DNA from: Halostagnicola larsenii XH-48
Lineage (GTDB): Archaea > Halobacteriota > Halobacteria > Halobacteriales > Natrialbaceae
Direction of reading: 5' to 3'
Assembly (NCBI RefSeq): GCF_000517625.1
Contig: NZ_CP007055.1
Span: forward strand, 1-64,000
Length of the DNA stretch: 64,000 nt
The position numbers were made by a program, and so were the translations under genes. Positions within the stretch are counted from its first letter, which is position 1. Each line of letters opens with the position of its first letter. Below, in pieces: positions 8,464 to 17,478 of the stretch. Under the pieces are notes generated by a model, which did not search any database, was not told where the DNA came from, and saw nothing but the letters and a program-made list of their open reading frames with translations.

Positions 8464-9002
8464 TGGGTTTCACCTCGCGGGACGAACCGATAAAAGACCC
8501 GCTCCCTGCCGGTCCCGTCGTCGATGTCGACGATCTTCAGCGAGACCGGATCGCCGATCTCGAGATCGTCGTACCGGGCGTCGTCGATCCGCGCCGAGAG
8601 CTTGACCGCGCCCAGATCGACAATGGCGACGACGAACGGCGACGTGTCGTGATAGCCGAGCGGCGTGCCGCCGCGGGACTCGCTGAACGCGAACAGCTCG
8701 CCCTCGTGAGGCAAGTCGACGTACTCGAGGTCGTCGCCGGTACACTCCGGACAGACGATCCGCGGGGGATAGTGCGTCTCCCCGCAGTCGCGACAGCGGG
8801 TCGTCGTGAGCCTGCCGTCGTCGAGGTTCTCGTAGAACTCGTGGATCTGCGTGTGCTCCGGCGTCTGGCGCTCGTAGAAATCGAGCAGGTCGGGAAGCTC
8901 GATTTCGGCGGGGATCGATACGGTGTCTCTGGGGACCGATCCGCTCGCGTCGCTCGAGCCGGACGGATCGGTCGAATCGGTGGTGTCTTGCTGGTCTGTC
9001 AT
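8460..9002 (-). CDS. Zn-ribbon/OB-fold protein (DUF35), thiolase partner
   Basis: A 180-residue protein with an N-terminal zinc ribbon (C70, C73, C84, C87 in CRDCG and CPEC) followed by an OB-fold with GELFAFSESRGGTPLGY and SPFVVAIVDLG. The first 30 residues are a disordered Ser/Asp-rich tail. In archaea such proteins form a complex with an SCP2-type thiolase and can channel CoA intermediates, as known for the HMG-CoA synthase/thiolase complex. The gene overlaps the thiolase stop and the ligase start by four bases each, which fits obligatory co-production with the thiolase. Confidence 0.88.
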   Translation of the reverse strand: MTDQQDTTDSTDPSGSSDASGSVPRDTVSIPAEIELPDLLDFYERQTPEHTQIHEFYENLDDGRLTTTRCRDCGETHYPPRIVCPECTGDDLEYVDLPHEGELFAFSESRGGTPLGYHDTSPFVVAIVDLGAVKLSARIDDARYDDLEIGDPVSLKIVDIDDGTGRERVFYRFVPRGETQ

Positions 9003-10198
9003 TGTGGATCACGCCCCAGCGTCATGACGCTGTGAACTGACGCGCTGCCGCTCAAGTTGTGGATGAGCCCGGTCGTGGCGTCCTCGACCTGCCGGTCGCT
9101 CGAGACGGTTCCCTGGAACTGCTGGGTGATCTCGAGGGCCTGCGAGACGCCGGTCGCCCCGAGCGGGTGGCCACAGCCGAGCAGGCCGCCGCGCGGGTTG
9201 ACCGCAATATCGCCGTCGATGTGGCTTCGTCCGTCCTCGATGAACTGGCCGCCTTCGCCGCGCTCGCAGAAGCCGAGTTCCTCGTATTCGATGATCTCGC
9301 TGATCGAGAAGCAGTCGTGGACCTCGGCGACGTCGATCTCCTCGAGCGGGTCCTCGATTCCCGCCTGCTCGTAGGCGTTCTGGGAGGCCTCGCGGGCCTG
9401 TGGCCAGCCGTCGAACGAGGGCAGGTTATTGATCGAGTTGCCTGCCATCGAGGACTGGCCGCTGCCGGTGATCCAGGCGGGGGTGTCGGTGACTTCGCGA
9501 GCCTTCTCCTCGCTCATCACGATCACGCCCGAGGCACCGTCCGTAATGCCGCTGCAGTCGTAGAGATGCAGTGGCGGTGCAATTTCGGGGGACTCCTCGA
9601 CGTCCTCGGGCTCGATCTCGCGCTGGAACTGCGCGAAGTCCGTCTTCGCGGCGTTCGACTTGTTCTTGGCCGCGACCTGCGAGAGCTGTTCTCGAGTCGT
9701 GCCGTGCTCGTGCATGTGTCGCTGGGCGTACCAGGCGAAAAACGGCGGCGCGGAGAGTCCGTTGACGCCGTCGAACTCCCGGTCGAGAACGTTCGACATC
9801 GAGGCCTGCATCTCGGGCATCTGCGCTTTCCCGAGGTTCATCTTCTCGACGCCGAGGACGAGTGCGGTGTCGAGTTGCCCGGCCGCAATTGCGAGCCACG
9901 CATAGCGAAGCGCGGCCTGCCCGCTCGCGCAGGCCAGCTCCGTGCGTGCGATCATCTCCGTCACGTCGATGCCGAGCAGTTCGGCGACCAGCGGCGCGAC
10001 GTGCGATTGGAACGCGAACCGTTCGGGCTGGACCGCGCCGACGAACAGCCCCTCGATGTCCTCGGGACCGATATCGGGGACGGCGTCGAAGGTCGCCTTC
10101 CCGCCCTCCTGGGCGAGATCCTTCCAGCTCGCGTCGCGGTCGCCCCACGACGTTTGCCCGCCGCCGACGATCGCGACGTTGCGGGTCATCTCACTCAC
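8999..10198 (-). CDS. thiolase family protein (acetyl-CoA C-acyltransferase, SCP2 type)
   Basis: A 399-residue thiolase-fold enzyme. The nucleophilic cysteine is C90 in TELACASGQAA. The C-terminal active-site histidine and cysteine region reads NPRGGLLGCGHPLGATG, and AEVHDCFSISEI is the SCP2-thiolase motif. It would cleave 3-ketoacyl-CoA with CoA, or run in reverse, and needs the adjacent DUF35 subunit in most archaea. It lies in the coupled cassette between DUF35 (four-base overlap) and the dehydrogenase/hydratase (eight-base overlap). Acetyl-CoA acetyltransferase is the usual annotation; whether it works in breakdown or synthesis depends on context. Confidence 0.9.
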   Translation of the reverse strand: MSEMTRNVAIVGGGQTSWGDRDASWKDLAQEGGKATFDAVPDIGPEDIEGLFVGAVQPERFAFQSHVAPLVAELLGIDVTEMIARTELACASGQAALRYAWLAIAAGQLDTALVLGVEKMNLGKAQMPEMQASMSNVLDREFDGVNGLSAPPFFAWYAQRHMHEHGTTREQLSQVAAKNKSNAAKTDFAQFQREIEPEDVEESPEIAPPLHLYDCSGITDGASGVIVMSEEKAREVTDTPAWITGSGQSSMAGNSINNLPSFDGWPQAREASQNAYEQAGIEDPLEEIDVAEVHDCFSISEIIEYEELGFCERGEGGQFIEDGRSHIDGDIAVNPRGGLLGCGHPLGATGVSQALEITQQFQGTVSSDRQVEDATTGLIHNLSGSASVHSVMTLGRDPQ

Positions 10199-12140
10199 CC
10201 GTAAACTCCGGCTCGCGGTTCTCCCTGAACGCCGTGACGCCCTCGAGCATGTCGTCGGTTGTCGTCAGCAGGGCGAACGACTGCTTTTCCATCTCGAGCG
10301 CGGCGTCGAGGCTGGCCTCCTGTCCGTCGTTGATGACCTGCTTCGCGGCCTTGAGCGCGACCGGCGGCCCGGAGACGAGATCCGAAACCACGTCGTCGAC
10401 GACGTCTTCGAACTCCTCCTCGGAGACGGCGTGGTTCAGAATGCCCCACTCCTCGGCTTCCTCGGCACCGATCTTGAGGCCGCGGAAGACCATCTCCTTG
10501 GCCCGGTTCTCGCCGACGAGCCTGACGAGCCGCTGGGTCGCGCCGCCGCCGGGGATCAGGCCGAGGTCCGTCTCGGGCGTGCCGATGGTCGAGCCCTCCT
10601 TGCCGATTCGGATGTCACAGGCCAGCGCGAGTTCGATGCCCGCGCCGAGACAGAAGCCGTCGATCTTCGCAACTGTCGGCCGATCGAACTCGTAGACGGT
10701 CGTGAACACGTCGTCGGGGTCCATGATGTCGACCGGCTCGCCGGCGGTGAAGCCGGTGATGTCCGCGCCCGAACTGAACGCCCGATCGCCAGCGCCGGAG
10801 AAGACGACGCAGCTCACCTCGTCGACGTCGACGTCGGTCAGCAGGCGGTCGATCTCGGCGAACATGTCCTCGGACATCGAGTTCAGCCGCTCCTCGCGGT
10901 CGAGGGTAATATCGAGCACGCCCTCGTCGGTGAGTTCCCAGTCGAGGTAGTGGTACGGCGGATCGGTTCGGTAGTCGTAGAACCCTTTCCCGGCGTCCTC
11001 GCCCGTGTGGCCTTCCTCGACGAGTTCGACGAGGTAGTCGGCCGGTTCGTACCGGTCGGCGTCGCTCGTTTCGCCCAACTCTTCTAACTTCTCGAGGACG
11101 GCATCGAGGCCGACGCGGTCGCCGCGCCGGCACATCCCCTCGGGGAAGCTGCCGCCGAGTCTGAGGCCGATGTCGATCGCTTCGGGCGTCGCCACGTCGT
11201 TGCCGATGAGCCACGCCGCGTTGTTGATCATCACCGCTTCGGTTCGGAGGGTGTCGAAGTCGCCGGCGTCCGTCGGGCCGTAGTCGACGCCGTCGCCGTC
11301 GTCATAGTCGTAGAAGCCCTTGCCGGTTTTCTTTCCGAGGTGCTCGTTTTCGACCTTCTCGGCGACGGCCGGCGGAACCGGCTGGTCGGAGGCGTCCCGG
11401 AAGTGATAGCCGATGTCGATGCCGCCGAAGTCGTTCAGTTCGAACGGCCCCATCGGGTAGCCCCGCTCGTAGACCATCGTCGCGTCGGCCGTCCGAATAT
11501 CGGTCTCGTCGTTCGAGAGCATCCAGGCCGCCTCCTCCATGAACGGGACGAGGACGGTGTTGACGACGAAGCCGTGGACGTCCTTGCGGACGTGGATCGG
11601 CGTCTTGTCGATCGATTCGGCCCACTCGTAGGCGCGCTCGGCGTACTCCTCGCTCGTCGCTTCGCCGCGGATGACCTCGACGAGGTCCATCTTCACCGGC
11701 GGGTTGAAAAAGTGCAGTCCGACGACCTGCTCGGGCCGGTCGGTCGCCATCGCGATCTCCGAAATCGAGAGGCTCGAGGTGTTCGACGCCAGAATCGCGT
11801 GATCGGGCGCGTGCTCATCGACCGTCGAGAAAGTGTCCCGCTTGATCTCCATCTGCTCGGGAACCGCCTCGATCACGAGGTCCGCATCCGAAACCGCGTC
11901 GGCCAGATCGGTGGTGGTGTCGATCCGCTCGAGAACGGCCTCACTGGACTCGTCGATTTGGCCCTTCTCCGCGAGCTTTTCGACGCTCCATTCGATGTTC
12001 TCGTAGCCGTCTTGTACGAGGTCGTCCTCGAGATCGCGCATCGTAACCTCGTAGCCACCGATCGCGGCGACCTCCGCGATACCGTGACCCATGCTTCCTG
12101 CGCCGAGAACCGCGACTCGTCTCACTGTGTCAATCGTCAT
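10191..12140 (-). CDS. bifunctional 3-hydroxyacyl-CoA dehydrogenase / enoyl-CoA hydratase
   Basis: A 649-residue fusion. Residues 1-385 are a 3-hydroxyacyl-CoA dehydrogenase with the NAD-binding GAGSMGHG at about 13-20, the catalytic region VVGLHFFNPPVKM, and two tandem C-terminal helical domains. Residues about 390-649 are a crotonase with FSSGADITGF (oxyanion hole) and TPETDLGLIPGGGATQRL. The dehydrogenase-first order is the archaeal type and is opposite to bacterial FadB. The start at 12140 is chosen because the NAD motif follows at once and a TATA box lies 27-30 bases upstream; a longer frame from 12215 is unlikely. It heads the cassette and performs the two middle steps of beta-oxidation. 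Confidence 0.92.
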   Translation of the reverse strand: MTIDTVRRVAVLGAGSMGHGIAEVAAIGGYEVTMRDLEDDLVQDGYENIEWSVEKLAEKGQIDESSEAVLERIDTTTDLADAVSDADLVIEAVPEQMEIKRDTFSTVDEHAPDHAILASNTSSLSISEIAMATDRPEQVVGLHFFNPPVKMDLVEVIRGEATSEEYAERAYEWAESIDKTPIHVRKDVHGFVVNTVLVPFMEEAAWMLSNDETDIRTADATMVYERGYPMGPFELNDFGGIDIGYHFRDASDQPVPPAVAEKVENEHLGKKTGKGFYDYDDGDGVDYGPTDAGDFDTLRTEAVMINNAAWLIGNDVATPEAIDIGLRLGGSFPEGMCRRGDRVGLDAVLEKLEELGETSDADRYEPADYLVELVEEGHTGEDAGKGFYDYRTDPPYHYLDWELTDEGVLDITLDREERLNSMSEDMFAEIDRLLTDVDVDEVSCVVFSGAGDRAFSSGADITGFTAGEPVDIMDPDDVFTTVYEFDRPTVAKIDGFCLGAGIELALACDIRIGKEGSTIGTPETDLGLIPGGGATQRLVRLVGENRAKEMVFRGLKIGAEEAEEWGILNHAVSEEEFEDVVDDVVSDLVSGPPVALKAAKQVINDGQEASLDAALEMEKQSFALLTTTDDMLEGVTAFRENREPEFTGE

Positions 12141-12165
12141 CACGTAAATCTGCGCGTTTCGCTCC

Positions 12166-12175
12166 CATATATCTT
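12166..12175 (-). promoter_or_regulatory. TATA box for the acyl-CoA cassette
   Basis: The minus strand reads AAGATATATG, centred about 30 bases before the ATG at 12140. It predicts a nearly leaderless transcript covering the dehydrogenase/hydratase, thiolase, DUF35 and ligase genes. Confidence 0.5.
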
Positions 12176-12385
12176 TGGAACCCACAGCAGCGTCGCTGAC
12201 ATTCCCGTCGTCCACGATCTACTTTCTACCGCGACACCCGATCCCGACCGACTCGAGGATGACAACTCGGATCGCCCACTGTAATTCGGCTGGCTCCCGT
12301 CTAATATATTCAGAAAGATAGGCAGGGCTTGCGACGGGGGTAATTCTACAGGATTGATAATGCAATAAACGCCGTGCCGGAACTT

Positions 12386-12409
12386 CATTACAGTCTTACG
12401 CCTGTAATG
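12386..12409. promoter_or_regulatory. inverted repeat in the divergent IclR/acyl-CoA control region
   Basis: Arms CATTACAG (12386-12393) and CTGTAATG (12402-12409) are perfect 8-base complements around an 8-base spacer. The site lies in the 435-base gap 12141-12575, between the cassette and the IclR gene. A dimeric IclR regulator commonly binds such palindromes next to its own gene, so this is a candidate operator. The rest of the gap is AT-rich and has no gene I accept. Confidence 0.45.
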
Positions 12410-12529
12410 GTGGGTTCTTATCGCCGGAAAACTCGTCCAACTTGGTTGAACGATATATAATTGATGTGCCGACATATCGGACTCGGCACCGTCTATTTCC
12501 CTCGTTTCGTCGATTGCGGTCTCTGCGTC

Positions 12530-12538
12530 TAATATAAT
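12530..12538 (+). promoter_or_regulatory. TATA box for the IclR gene
   Basis: TAATATAAT lies about 42 bases before the ATG at 12576. Transcription would start near 12561, giving a leader of about 15 bases. Confidence 0.45.
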
Positions 12539-12575
12539 CGAACCACTTAACAGCCCGAACGTGCTCCGTGATATC

Positions 12576-13337
12576 ATGACGAGTTCCACACCCTCGCTCA
12601 CGTCGGTCCAACGAGCGTTCGACGTTATTCAGTTACTCTGGGAGACGAACGGTGCGGGCCCGTCGGAGGTCGCCTCGCGGATGGAGATCCCGAAAAGCAC
12701 CGCACACGTCTATCTCCGGACCCTCGAGTCGACCGGCTACGTGGTCAATCAGGGCGGCGAGTACTCGCTCAGCTACCAGTTTCTCTCGACGGGGTCGCGA
12801 ATCAAGTACCGGAGCAGGATCTATCAGGTCTCGAAGTTAGAACTCAAGCGACTCACCGAAGCCACCGGCGAACTGGTGACGCTCGTGATCGAAGAGGCGG
12901 GCCAGTCCGTGATCCTCCACGAGGAGTTCGAGGATCAGTCCCTCGAGTTAGGTATCTACCCGGGAATGACGCTGCCCTCGCACTCGCACGCGCCCGGAAA
13001 GACGATCTTAGCCCACATGTCCGACGAGCGCCTCGAAGAAGTCCTCGAGACCCACGGACTCCCGCAGGTGACCGACCACACGATCACTGACAGGGAGACG
13101 TTGCTCGCCGAACTCGAGGAGATCCGAGAACAGGGGTACGCGGTCGACTGGGATCAGCAGGTCAACGGAATGGGGTTGCTCGCTGTTCCGATCGTCGTCG
13201 AGGGATCTCTGAAAGCCTGTCTCGGTATCGCCGTGCCGACCGGCCGACTGAAAAACGAGTCCTACCAGCGCACGCTCCTTCGAGAGGCCGAGGAATCGGC
13301 CGATACGATCCGGATCAAGTACCGATACGGCCAGTGA
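12576..13337 (+). CDS. IclR family transcriptional regulator
   Basis: A 253-residue DNA-binding regulator. Residues about 6-65 form a winged helix-turn-helix (SVQRAFDVIQLLWETNG, then PKSTAHVYLRTLESTGYV). Residues 75-250 are the IclR effector-binding domain, with SHSHAPGKTILAHMSDE and the C-terminal GMGLLAVPIVVEGSLKACLGI. The ATG at 12576 is preferred over a GTG at 12561 because the latter only adds MLRDI. It is divergent from the acyl-CoA cassette and likely controls it in response to a pathway acid or CoA ester. IclR proteins often govern aromatic or short-chain acid catabolism; the effector here is unknown. Confidence 0.9.
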   Translation: MTSSTPSLTSVQRAFDVIQLLWETNGAGPSEVASRMEIPKSTAHVYLRTLESTGYVVNQGGEYSLSYQFLSTGSRIKYRSRIYQVSKLELKRLTEATGELVTLVIEEAGQSVILHEEFEDQSLELGIYPGMTLPSHSHAPGKTILAHMSDERLEEVLETHGLPQVTDHTITDRETLLAELEEIREQGYAVDWDQQVNGMGLLAVPIVVEGSLKACLGIAVPTGRLKNESYQRTLLREAEESADTIRIKYRYGQ

Positions 13338-13940
13338 TTGGAGCGGCAGCGGGCCGTGGATGTTCTCCGAACGTCGGTGGATCGTGATCGTCTGGGAAAC
13401 TAACTGGCAGCGATCACCGGTCGTCTGCGAACTCACAGAACCGTTTCTCGAGCTGATTCAGTCGGAAATCATTTCATATCCTAATTCTATTATACTCTCT
13501 TTTCTACCAGAATAGATTCTAATATACTGTAGGGTTTCCTACCCTGTTCCCGGTATCTGCGTTATACTCGAAAATTGGTTGTTTATGCTCTATCTGGGCG
13601 TGACCTCGAGCTTTATTCTGCCTTCATATTTGATAGACCCTATCCGTCTCGACATATCATTTTCCACGTTACAATAGCTTTACTGCCTTATCTCGGCTGT
13701 TATCGGCTCACTATGCAGTTCCTTTTCATCCAGTCTCCGAATCGGGGAGATCGCCAGCTTACTACTGATATTATAGTATACTTTAGTATTATACCATATT
13801 GGGGTATTTCTCGATACGTCAGCCGAATCGATTTCTTCGCCGTCGGTTTCCTCGCATGCGTTTTCCCCGTCGAGACGGCCGAAACTATAACGCTCTCTCG
13901 CTCGAGAGGGAGTCGTGTGACACTTTCGGCTTCGTCGGCG
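13338..13940. other. 600-base intergenic stretch upstream of prepilin peptidase
   Basis: It starts GC-rich behind the IclR gene and becomes AT-rich from about 13470, with runs such as TATTATAGTATACT near 13770. A reading frame joined to the peptidase extends to 13575, but its AT-rich codons and lack of halophilic bias show it is not coding. An AACTATAA element at 13883-13890 is the best TATA candidate for the peptidase gene, with a leader of about 25-30 bases. I see no RNA gene. Confidence 0.5.
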
Positions 13941-15023
13941 ATGGCCCCCGATCTCCTCCGGTTGCTCGCCGTCCCGGTTTTCGCGTGGGTCGCGTATCGA
14001 GATTTCAAAACGCGGCGCGTCTCGAGTGACGTCTGGATTCCCTTATCGACGCTCGGTGCGGCGTTGCTCGTCTGGGACGGATGGATCGCCTGGACCGCGT
14101 CCGATTCGACCGTCTGGTTTCAGGATTTCCTCCTCCCGGTGGCGGTGAGCCTCGGCGTCGTCGTCCCGCTCGCGTACCTGTTCTGGTGGTTCGGCGGCTT
14201 CGGCGGCGCGGACGCCAAGGCCCTGATGACGATTGCACTGCTCTTTCCGACGTTCCCGCGGTACGTGTTCGGTTCCGTCGCGTTTCCGGGATCGACGACG
14301 GTCGTCGGAGCGTTTTCCTTTACGATCCTCACGAACGCCGTGTTGGTCGGCGTCGCGATTCCGCTCGCACTCGCCGTCCGGAACGCGCTGGCCGGTCGCA
14401 TCGCCCCGGTGATGTTCATCGGCTGGCCGATCTCGTGGGATCGGACGACCGAAACCCACGGTACCCTCCTCGAGTCGCCGAGCGTGTTCGGCCGCGGCGG
14501 CCTCGACCTGGACGCGCTTCGCATGTACCTCCGATGGCGGGGCTGTTCGCTCGAGGACGTTCGGAACGATCCCGAGCAGTACCGCCATCCCGAGTCGCTG
14601 CCCGACGACCCGAACCCGCCGACCGACGGGGCCGTCGACGCGGCGGTTCGAACCGACGGCGGTGAATCCCTCGAGCCGACGACCGACGAGGCGACGCAGT
14701 CTGACTCGAGCGAGCCAGCGCCGCAGGAATCTGTCGAGGCGGAACAGGCGACAGAAGATGAAAAATTGTCGTTCGTGGACGAACCGTCCGTGGATGAATC
14801 CGATCTGGCGCTCGACGATCCGTGGGGGGCCGACGCGTTCCTCGAGGATATCGATCACACCGCCTACGGAACTTCGGCCGACTCGCTCCGATCGGGGCTC
14901 GAGACCCTGACGGAAGAAGAAACGGTCTGGATCTCGCCGGGAACGCCGTTTTTGGTGCCGGTCTTCATCGGGCTGGTTATCGCGCTGGTCTACGGCGACC
15001 TGTTGTTTGGCCTGTTCGTTTAG
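13941..15023 (+). CDS. pibD: A24-family prepilin/preflagellin peptidase (PibD/FlaK type)
   Basis: A 360-residue membrane aspartic protease that removes the positively charged leader from archaellins and pilins. The two catalytic aspartates are D21 in YRDFKTRRVSSDVW and D91 in the GGADAK motif, the archaeal counterpart of GxGD. About six membrane helices occupy residues 1-150 and the last 25. Between them lies a long acidic, disordered cytoplasmic segment (about 225-330), typical of haloarchaeal PibD. The ATG at 13941 is chosen because upstream codons lose haloarchaeal bias. It appears to be monocistronic. Confidence 0.85.
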   Translation: MAPDLLRLLAVPVFAWVAYRDFKTRRVSSDVWIPLSTLGAALLVWDGWIAWTASDSTVWFQDFLLPVAVSLGVVVPLAYLFWWFGGFGGADAKALMTIALLFPTFPRYVFGSVAFPGSTTVVGAFSFTILTNAVLVGVAIPLALAVRNALAGRIAPVMFIGWPISWDRTTETHGTLLESPSVFGRGGLDLDALRMYLRWRGCSLEDVRNDPEQYRHPESLPDDPNPPTDGAVDAAVRTDGGESLEPTTDEATQSDSSEPAPQESVEAEQATEDEKLSFVDEPSVDESDLALDDPWGADAFLEDIDHTAYGTSADSLRSGLETLTEEETVWISPGTPFLVPVFIGLVIALVYGDLLFGLFV

Positions 15024-15222
15024 AACCGACTGTTCGGCCGGAAACCCGGCAGCTCGACGGCCACTACATCCGCTCGCAAAAACCCACGATTCGGTCCTTC
15101 GTCCCGAAAACCACCCGCTGCACTCCCGCTATCGTACATCTGTTGTCCCGTCGTTTCCTGCATGGCTCGGCTGTTCGCTGAGTCCAACCGGCCGAGCGTT
15201 CGATCTCGGGCCCTCAGACGGT

Positions 15223-15462
15223 TCACCGCGTGCGTTCGTAAAGCGGCACCAGCACCGTCCACAGCACGACGATGGCCGCGCCGCCGGCGATGATCCCGAG
15301 CCACAACTCTCCAGTGCCGGTCGGCGGCCCTCGCGTGATCGCGAGAGCGATTCCGCCGATCAACAGCAGACAACCCACAAGCGTCGCCACCTCGAGCGCC
15401 GCCGCAACGGGGTGATTCCGCGCCAACGCAGCCAACCTGGTAAATCCGCGTGCCGGACTCAT
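15223..15462 (-). CDS. small two-helix membrane protein, unknown function
   Basis: A 79-residue protein with two hydrophobic segments (about 22-43 and 52-72) separated by GPPTGTGEL. The N-terminus is basic (SPARGFTRLAALARNH), suggesting an inside-positive orientation. Codon use is typical of the genome. It sits alone, downstream of the ABC exporter genes on the same strand, about 80 bases from the permease stop. No family was recognised. Confidence 0.6.
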   Translation of the reverse strand: MSPARGFTRLAALARNHPVAAALEVATLVGCLLLIGGIALAITRGPPTGTGELWLGIIAGGAAIVVLWTVLVPLYERTR

Positions 15463-15543
15463 ACTCGAGGCTCACGCTCGAGGTGCAAAACGCTCACGGC
15501 AGTTTGGGTTCGCCGGATCGACACGTGGTCGCCCCCTCGAATC

Positions 15544-16335
15544 TCACGATCCGATGTCTCCTCGAGCGAACAGCGCTCTGGCGATGAGGACGAGCGCTGC
15601 CGTCGCGGCCAGCAGGATGACAGCACCCTGCAGATCGTAGGTGCCATCGACGAGAATCGCGGTCGGGTCGTAGTAGTGAGTCGGGCTGACGGAGCCGATC
15701 CACTCGTAGCCGTCCGTGCTGACGGTGATCGACTCGAGCAGGAAGAGGACGAAGACGGCGGCGATGGCGAGTCGACTCGCGACGCTCGCGCGCGTTATCA
15801 TCACCGACAACAGGAGCCCGATCGCCGTACACGTAAGCAGGTACGGAATCGAGAGGAGGTGCACCATCGCCAGATCCGCGACCGAAATCGACTCGCCGAT
15901 CGCGAGGACGCCGCCGTAGACGGCGATCGGAACGATCACGTTGAGCACGAGCACCGGAAGGGCGAGCGCGGCGAACGTCTCTCCGACGACGCGGCCTCGC
16001 GAGACCGGCAGCGAGAGGACGAGGTCCATTCGATCGCGCTCGACGTCGCCCGCGATCGAACTCGCCGCGGCGTAGGCGACGTAGAGGCCGAGCAGGAGCA
16101 ACCAGACGAACTGGTAGACTTCGATGGCGAGAAAGCCCTCGATGGTGCCGATGGCCTGTATCCCGAACGCCTCCTGAAACGCCGGCGGATAGGCCTCGAC
16201 GAGCCCCTCGAGATCCGCGTCTCCGAACGAGGGGAAAAACCCGAGAAACACGAGCGAAAGCACCCCGATCCCGACGGCGAGCGCGATCGTCCCGCGAAGC
16301 CGACGCTCGGCTTCGTATCGGGCGATTTCAAGCAT
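15544..16335 (-). CDS. ABC-2 type transporter permease
   Basis: A 263-residue membrane subunit with about six hydrophobic segments. The N-terminus MLEIARYEAERRLRGT and the central motif ERDRMDLVLSLPVSRGRVVG are typical of ABC-2 permeases. The ATG at 16335 overlaps the end of the upstream ATPase gene by eight bases, so they are coupled. A longer open frame to 16728 is only a shadow of the ATPase gene. The pair would form an exporter; the substrate is unknown (drug, lipid or peptide). Confidence 0.88.
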   Translation of the reverse strand: MLEIARYEAERRLRGTIALAVGIGVLSLVFLGFFPSFGDADLEGLVEAYPPAFQEAFGIQAIGTIEGFLAIEVYQFVWLLLLGLYVAYAAASSIAGDVERDRMDLVLSLPVSRGRVVGETFAALALPVLVLNVIVPIAVYGGVLAIGESISVADLAMVHLLSIPYLLTCTAIGLLLSVMITRASVASRLAIAAVFVLFLLESITVSTDGYEWIGSVSPTHYYDPTAILVDGTYDLQGAVILLAATAALVLIARALFARGDIGS

Positions 16336-17311
16336 CAGTCTCCTCCGACATGGGGCGATTTCCCGCGTCGTCGATCTCGTCGTTCGGTCCACCGCCCGCG
16401 ACGCCCCCCTCGGCGACCCCCGCTTCGCCGCCGTCGTCCGTCGCCCCGTAGTAGTGCATGAATATCGTCTCGAGCGATGGCTCGTCGATTTCGACGTCGA
16501 CCACGTCGTAGTCCGCCAGGTGCGAGAGCAACGCGTTGTACTCGCCCGTGTAGGTGAAGCTGATCGATCGGCCCGCCGTCTCGACCTCGGCCGCGCCGTC
16601 GATCGGCTCGAACCCGCTTTCGGAGTCGGCGAGTCGAAGCCGCACCCGTTTCCCGCCGCGCTCGAGCAAGCTTTCGACGTCCTCGAGGGCGACGAGTCGC
16701 CCCTCCCGGAGGATCCCGACGCGGTCACAGACCCGCCGGACTTCGCTCAGGACGTGCGAGGAGAAGAATATCGTCGTCCCGCGGTCGCGTTCGTCCCGGA
16801 GGAACTCGAGCAGTCGCTCCTGTTTCAGCGGGTCGAGCCCGGAGGTCGGCTCGTCCATGATGACGAGGTCCGGATCGTGCATGAACGTCTGGACGAGTCC
16901 GAGCATCTGCCTGTTGCCGCTCGAGTACTCCCGGATCTCCCGGTCGAGCGGCGGGGTGAACAACTCGAGGAGTTCCTCGCGGCGGCTGTCGCCCTGAATC
17001 GAGCCGAAGTACTCGAGGACCCGCTCGCCGGTCGCCTTCTCCTCGAATCCCAGATCGGCCGGGAGGTAGCCGATTCGGCGTTTTGCCTCGATGAGCGCCC
17101 GCTCGTTGCGAATATCCGCATCGAGCACGCGAGCGGTCCCCGCCGTCGGCTCGAGTAGCCCGAGCAAGAGCCGGATCGTCGTGGTCTTGCCGGCTCCGTT
17201 CGGGCCGAGAAAGCCGAAGATCTCGCCCGCTTCGACGGTAAACGTGAGGTCGTCGACCCCGAGGACTTCACCGTAGTCTTTCGTCAGCCCACCGACATCG
17301 ATCGTTCCCAT
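16328..17311 (-). CDS. ABC-2 type exporter ATP-binding protein
   Basis: A 327-residue ATPase. Walker A is GPNGAGKTT at about 36-44, the signature region reads YSSGNRQMLGL (an SSGN variant common in this group), and Walker B is VIMDEPTSGLDP. The C-terminal 100 residues are the usual DUF4162-like extension, ending in an acidic Gly-rich tail. A TTTATCA element lies upstream near 17333. It is coupled to the permease at 15544-16335. Confidence 0.9.
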   Translation of the reverse strand: MGTIDVGGLTKDYGEVLGVDDLTFTVEAGEIFGFLGPNGAGKTTTIRLLLGLLEPTAGTARVLDADIRNERALIEAKRRIGYLPADLGFEEKATGERVLEYFGSIQGDSRREELLELFTPPLDREIREYSSGNRQMLGLVQTFMHDPDLVIMDEPTSGLDPLKQERLLEFLRDERDRGTTIFFSSHVLSEVRRVCDRVGILREGRLVALEDVESLLERGGKRVRLRLADSESGFEPIDGAAEVETAGRSISFTYTGEYNALLSHLADYDVVDVEIDEPSLETIFMHYYGATDDGGEAGVAEGGVAGGGPNDEIDDAGNRPMSEETDA

Positions 17312-17478
17312 GGCTATTGTTTACATTCGACAGGTGATAAACTCCGCCGAAGAATGCATCGCTCGAGCGAGCAGTTCGCGCTCGAGACACTCTCAGTTCA
17401 AATATCGGCTTGCGTAGACTACGAGCTGTTCAGACTCGAGGCGTTGTCAGAGCTAAGTCGTTCAGACTTGAGGCCCGG

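Noticed and set aside
6982-8493. 503-codon frame antisense to the acyl-CoA ligase
   Set aside because: Shadow of the real ligase gene; low-complexity Val/Asp/Arg composition.
12140-12601. 153-codon minus-strand frame through the IclR divergent gap
   Set aside because: Composition is not haloarchaeal, it crosses both promoters, and it ends exactly at the start of the real gene.
13575-13940. N-terminal extension of the prepilin peptidase frame
   Set aside because: AT-rich codons and no bias; the peptidase fold begins right at the ATG at 13941.
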